A stretch of 64,000 nucleotides of DNA, taken from NCBI RefSeq assembly GCF_016808335.1, contig NC_053139.1, positions 15,239,819 through 15,303,818 of the forward strand, read 5' to 3'. The notes under the pieces were generated by a model, which was given only the letters and a program-made list of their open reading frames with translations, had not been told where the DNA came from and ran no database searches. Source of the stretch: Panicum virgatum (taxonomy: Eukaryota; Streptophyta; Magnoliopsida; Poales; Poaceae). A program made the position numbers and the translations under genes. Positions 59,470 through 64,000 of the stretch are shown here, in pieces; the stretch's first letter is position 1, and each line of letters opens with the position of its first letter.

Positions 59470-61182
59470 TGTTGGCGTTTCTTATGCCCAATAGAATATA
59501 TATTCTGTAAGCGCACAGAATCACCGCTGTAGCGCTTCACCTTGGAGTATTCCAGGGTATCGTAATTTTCCTCAAGGAAGCACTATGGAAAAGAGTATCG
59601 TAAATTGAATGATAAATGTACTAGCTTAATTAATCAACCGACTAACTAGACGAGGGTAAGCCAGATGGGTAGATAGGATAAATGGCCAATCAATGACCAA
59701 GTGACACACGGAGGCTCAACTCCTTAGAGAGGTAGCAGCTGAGAGGACAACGAGTGAGATAAGATGTCTAATACACTTTTGAACTATCGAGCTAGCCTCT
59801 GTAGATCAGACTAGACACCTAACTAATCTTCGGGAAACCAGAGCTTACTTCGGTGGCCTCAGAGAGGGACTCAGACTGGGATGAGAAGGGAGTCCAATCG
59901 CAGTCGGCACTACTGCTATGAAAGCACTTGAACGTGGTAGACTACAAGGGACGGACAGGGCTGTCACCACCTGCCACCTACCACAACAGTTCCATGGGGT
60001 GGGACACACTTTCTAGCTAACACCAAACTTGGACACCACGTCCGTATTTGGCATAAGGATTTCTCTCGAGGCCCTCGAGATAAATCCTCCTCAACCTAAA
60101 GAACTATCTTGAGTTACTCTTGTCCGGGCGAGAAAACCCATAAGGTAAGATCCTGAACACTAGAAAGATAACTTAGCCTAAAGCTAAAGGTAAAACTTCC
60201 GCGCTCAAGCTGAACACTCAGACTTGAGAAGGTTAAAAGGAATGCGTAAAGTAAATCTGACTCAGATAAGTAAAGAAGATAACTTATATTTATAAAGTCA
60301 AAAGAAGGATACAAGAGCTATACCAGTCTTCCGACGGCTCTGAAATTCCGAGCAAGCTCGACTTGACTCTAACTCCCAAGCTACTAACCTACTCTAGAAA
60401 GTAAAGTAAAGAGAGAAGAGCTCCAATGGTGTATGTGTTACAAGTGAGGGATGAGTGTTCTATTTATAGCACTCCAGGGTCGATTCTGAGCACTTGAAGC
60501 ATGTGGCGTCAGTGGTAAGCAGGTATGGCAGTTGTGCTTGTCTTCCACGCGAAGGCTAAGCCTGAGTGGCTTCCAAGTGGGGCCAGCCAGCCTCCCCTAG
60601 GCCGGCCAGCCTGGGGATGTGGCCATCTGGCCACCGCCTTCTTCTGGACGCTCCTGATCTCCTCATGGTGTCGGTGTGGGTTGCTTGGCTTCGACGCGTG
60701 CATGTGCTAGGCCGGCCGGCCTCCCTGAGGCCGGTGGGCCTCTCTCTGACACATCTCGACCCTCCGTTGTGCCAACGTTGCACTCCACGCTTATGATTTG
60801 TCCAGAGAGGTGGATCACTGATTTGCATGTCGGTTTGAGCTGACTTGTGGGTCCTTTGATCCATGCCAATGCCTTTCGGTCCATTTGATCAAACTGACAT
60901 CCAATCCATGACTCAGAGGCGTTGTACTCGTGTCACATTGCCCCTGGATTGAAGACGTGGCAACATGTGTAGGGGTGCCAGGCCGGCCGGCCTAGGAGAG
61001 GCCAGTCGGCCTAGGTTTTCACCCAAATTCGTCCATTTTTAGTACATATTCTCCTGAAATCAAAACTCATCTAAAACTTATGAAACTTGTTAGAAATAAG
61101 TAAAATATGAGTGGAACATAGTGTAAGCTCTATTTATTTCCGAGAAGTTGACGGCCAAAATGTGAAATAATGGCTGTCAACA
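59470..61182 (-). repeat. 5' LTR of C (1713 bp)
   Basis: Ends TGTTGGCG and GCTGTCAACA. TATA-like CTATAAATAG (minus) at 60460-60469. Palindromes: a decayed pair at about 60583-60613, perfect copies near 60712-60723 and 60982-60993. Confidence 0.92.
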
Positions 61183-61187
61183 CATGC
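61183..61187. repeat. TSD of element C (right)
   Basis: CATGC. Confidence 0.9.
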
Positions 61188-62010
61188 TTAATTTAAAAAG
61201 CCTATGGATGTATCATACGGATACTTCCAAACCAGAGCATACAATCTTAAACTAAGGAAAGCAAGATTTTGCCCGTTGACAAGAAAAATCTGACGATGGG
61301 TTTTCAAGTTCACTTTGGTTGATGAGTCTAGCAACAAAGTCTTGATTATACAACTCGGCCATTAGATGTCCTGAAGTTGATGAGGCCGAGGTTAGTGATT
61401 GAAGAATAAGGCGAAGGAATGATTCACACATTAGTCATGGCAAGTTGTGTGTGATTCATATCCAATTTGGAAGGCAAGGTACATGAAGAGGCAAGGAGTT
61501 TAAGATCTGCATTGACTTTAAAAATAATCAGGTCCTTACCATATACATGGTAATGGTGTCTTGTTTCTTTTAAGGGTGGTTATATTATAGTCTTGTGTTA
61601 TGCTTTGCCTCGCCTAGTTTATGGCCAAAGTGACTTATATATGCCATGTGAAGCTATATAACTACTTACTTCTTTGGAGAAGTTGTAAAGACCGATTGTT
61701 GATAGCGATCCAGTTATTCATGCAACTATAGTCATTTGAAGTTGTGAGAGTAATATTAATCATCGTTTCAAGTACATACAGCCGAGGTGGTGTAAACTAA
61801 GGCTTATCTCTCACAAGAGGATATTAGAGCAAGAGCAGCAAGGTAAACTCATGACTTTGAGGTAATCTCAAGAATTCGGCCAATAGAAGTTACTTCATCT
61901 TTAAAATTAGAACATGGCCGATGCATTAATGTTGGGCTTTGTCTTTAGCTTGATTTTGGTTCTCTAAGTGTTTCTTGGCACGTAAACTTTACCAAGAAAT
62001 AGGGGGCATA
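61188..62010 (+). mobile_element. Unresolved: K remainder and 3' internal end of element L
   Basis: The left end should continue element K, but I cannot align it; the right end must be L because it finishes in a PPT (AAGAAATAGGGGGCATA, 61994-62010) against the L LTR. No open frame with a recognisable domain is present. Confidence 0.45.
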
Positions 62011-62895
62011 TGTTGATGACCAAAATTGGCACATAGCGGTTTTGAATGGGCAGAGTCGGCTCGACCGAGTTCAAAGTCTGCCAGGCCGACTTAATGCTAT
62101 TGTAGCCGGTCTGGCAGGGCAAGTCGGCCAAGCTGACTTCAACTCGGCCCAGGCAGAGTTTGTAAACTTCCTCAAATTGTTCAATGGTCACCACCATTGC
62201 ATAGATCTCATCGAGACAATCGAAATGCATATATAAAAAGCCTAATTTAGAGTCTGGATGAGAGAGTTATGGCTTTCGAAAGATCTGTGCCCGTGAAAGT
62301 CAGCTAGGCCGAGTTTGGTTTGTGTATTCCGAATAGAAGTTCTATTTTAGCACAGGATTTGTAAGAGTTTCGACCCCCTTTAAGGCGAGATCCCCCAACC
62401 CTATAAATATAAAGGGCCACATCCGATTGAGCCCTAACATAGCCAATGGAATCAATCTTTTATCCTTTTTTCCCTTTTACCTCACTTTTCCAAACCCTTT
62501 CCTCTATTCATCTACTGATCTCCACGACCATAGATGGTGTCCTAGGCTTGCTGGTTAACTCTAGGGCACGCCGCTGACGTCCACGTCCTGACAGGTCCCT
62601 CCTGGGTGAGAGCTTCGATGGTCTTTGCTAGTTTGCTTGTAAACTAGTCATTCTTCGTCACGTAAGCGCGTTGGTTATCCCTTTGTTGGTTTGCTCGTAA
62701 ACCTAGCCGTCCTCCATCTCGTAAGTATGGTAGTTATCCTTCTCAAACGATCATTTCCAATGAAACCCATGAAACTCGGCCTGACCGACTTCAAGGTCGG
62801 CCTGACCAACTTGCCCTACCTTATCACTGTTCGATCCGTTTGCGATCCGCACGCTCTACTGCTACTCTGTGTGTTGGCCGAAAACAGCGCCAACA
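62011..62895 (+). repeat. 3' LTR of element L (885 bp)
   Basis: Starts TGTTGATGACC and ends AGCGCCAACA. TATA box CTATAAATATAAAG near 62400-62413. Several copies of a TCGGC/GCCGA motif occur at 62050-62160 and 62780-62810. Lineage not determined. The 5 bp after it are GGTTG; no partner is seen. Confidence 0.65.
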
Positions 62896-63725
62896 GGTTG
62901 AATTTTTTAAATGAGAGACTAACCTGCAGGTGCCTGAAGAGACAATTCATCTCAGGCGATGCACGACATAGGATCGAGGCATTATATTGTTAGGTTTTCT
63001 TCTTCCTCTGGCTTACTTTCGTTTCTTCTCCAAAACAATGCTGCACCAACAATAACAGGCAAGCGCTCCCCCGCTCCGAGTTAGGAATCAGCTCATTTGT
63101 ACTGAGGGATTCATGCTACAACGTGATGGTACTTAATTATTGACTAGCATATTCTTTTTTCCAAACAACTGCAGCTAATAGTCACATGCATTTATATTCT
63201 ATACCAGCCATTTATTATGCAACTTGAGGTACTATTATGTTTTCCACGTCGACCATTACCAATCAATTAATAACGTTTGGTGCTTAAAGAAAAAAACACA
63301 CCTACAAATGTTTTATGTCCTCTTCAGGCCACAAGGGATACCTTGGTACACGTGTATTCTATTGTTGAGATGTAGGCACTAGTAGGAACAATAAGGCAAA
63401 CCAAAGCAACCATTACGCTTGTTTGCATTTACATGATTCATAGAAGAACCACGTGTTCAAGCTGGTCTTTACTCACATAAACCTCCAAAGTGATTCTAAG
63501 TGGACCACTACACAAAAACCTGTACTAGCATACTACTAACGAGCTGGGTTATTGAAAGAACTGCAACAGCCACGTGTTCAGGATGACTTCGTATGCAAGC
63601 ACACGATGTCGACCATGATGAGAGAGAGAGAGAGTACTATGTTGATGTGACGCTCATCGAAAGGTTGCCATGAAGCTTGGGTGTCTGGAGCAGTGACAGA
63701 AGGTAGCTCTCTGATGGTGGTGAAG
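62896..63725. other. No recognisable feature
   Basis: About 830 bp without a convincing gene or repeat apart from a GA microsatellite at 63620-63635. It could be the only non-retrotransposon DNA in the window. Confidence 0.4.
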
Positions 63726-64000
63726 TGTAATACCCCAACCGGTTAAAAACCTGGTAGTGGTGGTTTGTTGGCCCAAGTAGCCTAGCCCATTTTGTGGTTA
63801 TGGTCGGTGGTTTAGTACCACCTTTGGAAGTGTAGGTGGATAAATGCCAGCCATAGCATGTCCGGATTAAACTTTTCATATGAAGCAAGAACGAAAGCAT
63901 AAGTGTAGTGCTATTTGTACATGCGCTCGCCCTCTGGGAAGGCTAGGCTAAGCCGATATTGGAGACACAGGGTGTTACTTGGAGATAGCGTGGTTGTGAA
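63726..64000 (+). repeat. Possible LTR start, cut by window end
   Basis: TGTAATACCCC resembles chromovirus LTR starts; GGGTGTTAC at 63967-63975 is nearly its inverted copy. Too little sequence remains to decide. Confidence 0.25.

Larger units (their letters stand above)
51640..61182 (-). mobile_element. Element C: structurally complete non-autonomous Athila-like element (9.5 kb)
   Basis: Perfect TSD, two LTRs, PBS beside the 5' LTR and PPT beside the 3' LTR. Internal DNA (6.56 kb) holds gag-protease and ORF2 but no polymerase or integrase. It is the reference for reading element A. Confidence 0.92.

Noticed and set aside
62691..62993. A 100-codon frame across the L LTR end
   Set aside because: It spans the LTR boundary at 62895 and has no recognisable domain.

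Overview
This window looks like heterochromatic nuclear DNA from a grass (Poaceae, probably a panicoid such as sorghum or a relative; the species cannot be fixed from sequence alone). I see no host gene, rRNA or tRNA gene. Nearly all of it is LTR retrotransposon, arranged as a deep stack of insertions that can be unpicked from LTR ends (TG...CA), target-site duplications (TSDs), primer-binding sites (PBS) and polypurine tracts (PPT). Names A-L below are mine.

Layout. Element A (minus strand, runs off the left edge to 5865) is inserted in the 3' LTR of an older element F. F (minus strand) resumes at 5866-6613, is interrupted by E, and continues at 41366-43696 with its 3' non-coding region and gag-protease. 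E is a solo LTR of a Tekay/Del-like chromovirus (6619-41365, TSD GTCAT) that was itself opened twice: by the B array (7074-23297) and by D (25093-40135, TSD CTGGG). The B array is LTR-internal-LTR-internal-LTR from a self-nested Athila-like family. D is a non-autonomous chromovirus derivative with ~3.9-kb LTRs, an extra truncated LTR and a copia-like LTR fragment. At 43697 the gag of F is cut by the 3' LTR of element K. That LTR holds solo LTR H (TSD GACAT/GACAC), which holds solo LTR J (TSD CTGAT), which holds a B-family solo LTR (TSD AGCTC/AGCCC). K internal DNA (49208-51639) is cut by element C (51640-61182, TSD CATGC), a structurally complete element. The right end has the 3' end of a plus-strand element L (LTR 62011-62895), then about 0.8 kb with nothing recognisable, and a possible further LTR start at 63726.

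How the genes work together. Elements A, B1/B2 and C share one plan: 5' LTR, tRNA-Asp-type PBS, gag plus aspartic protease, then a second reading frame (ORF2) resembling Athila-type ORF1 proteins, then PPT and 3' LTR. None has reverse transcriptase, RNase H or integrase, and F and D also lack them. These elements would therefore have needed enzymes from autonomous relatives. Every gag-protease and ORF2 copy is broken, mostly by C-to-T type nonsense changes, so the window is a record of past activity.

The least expected signal is a palindrome, GGCCGGCCGGCC, that recurs in pairs at fixed spacing (23 bp start to start in B, 19 bp in C and its relatives), upstream of the TATA-like box in the LTRs and again upstream of ORF2, where a second TATA-like box lies about 240 bp before the ORF2 ATG in both B copies.
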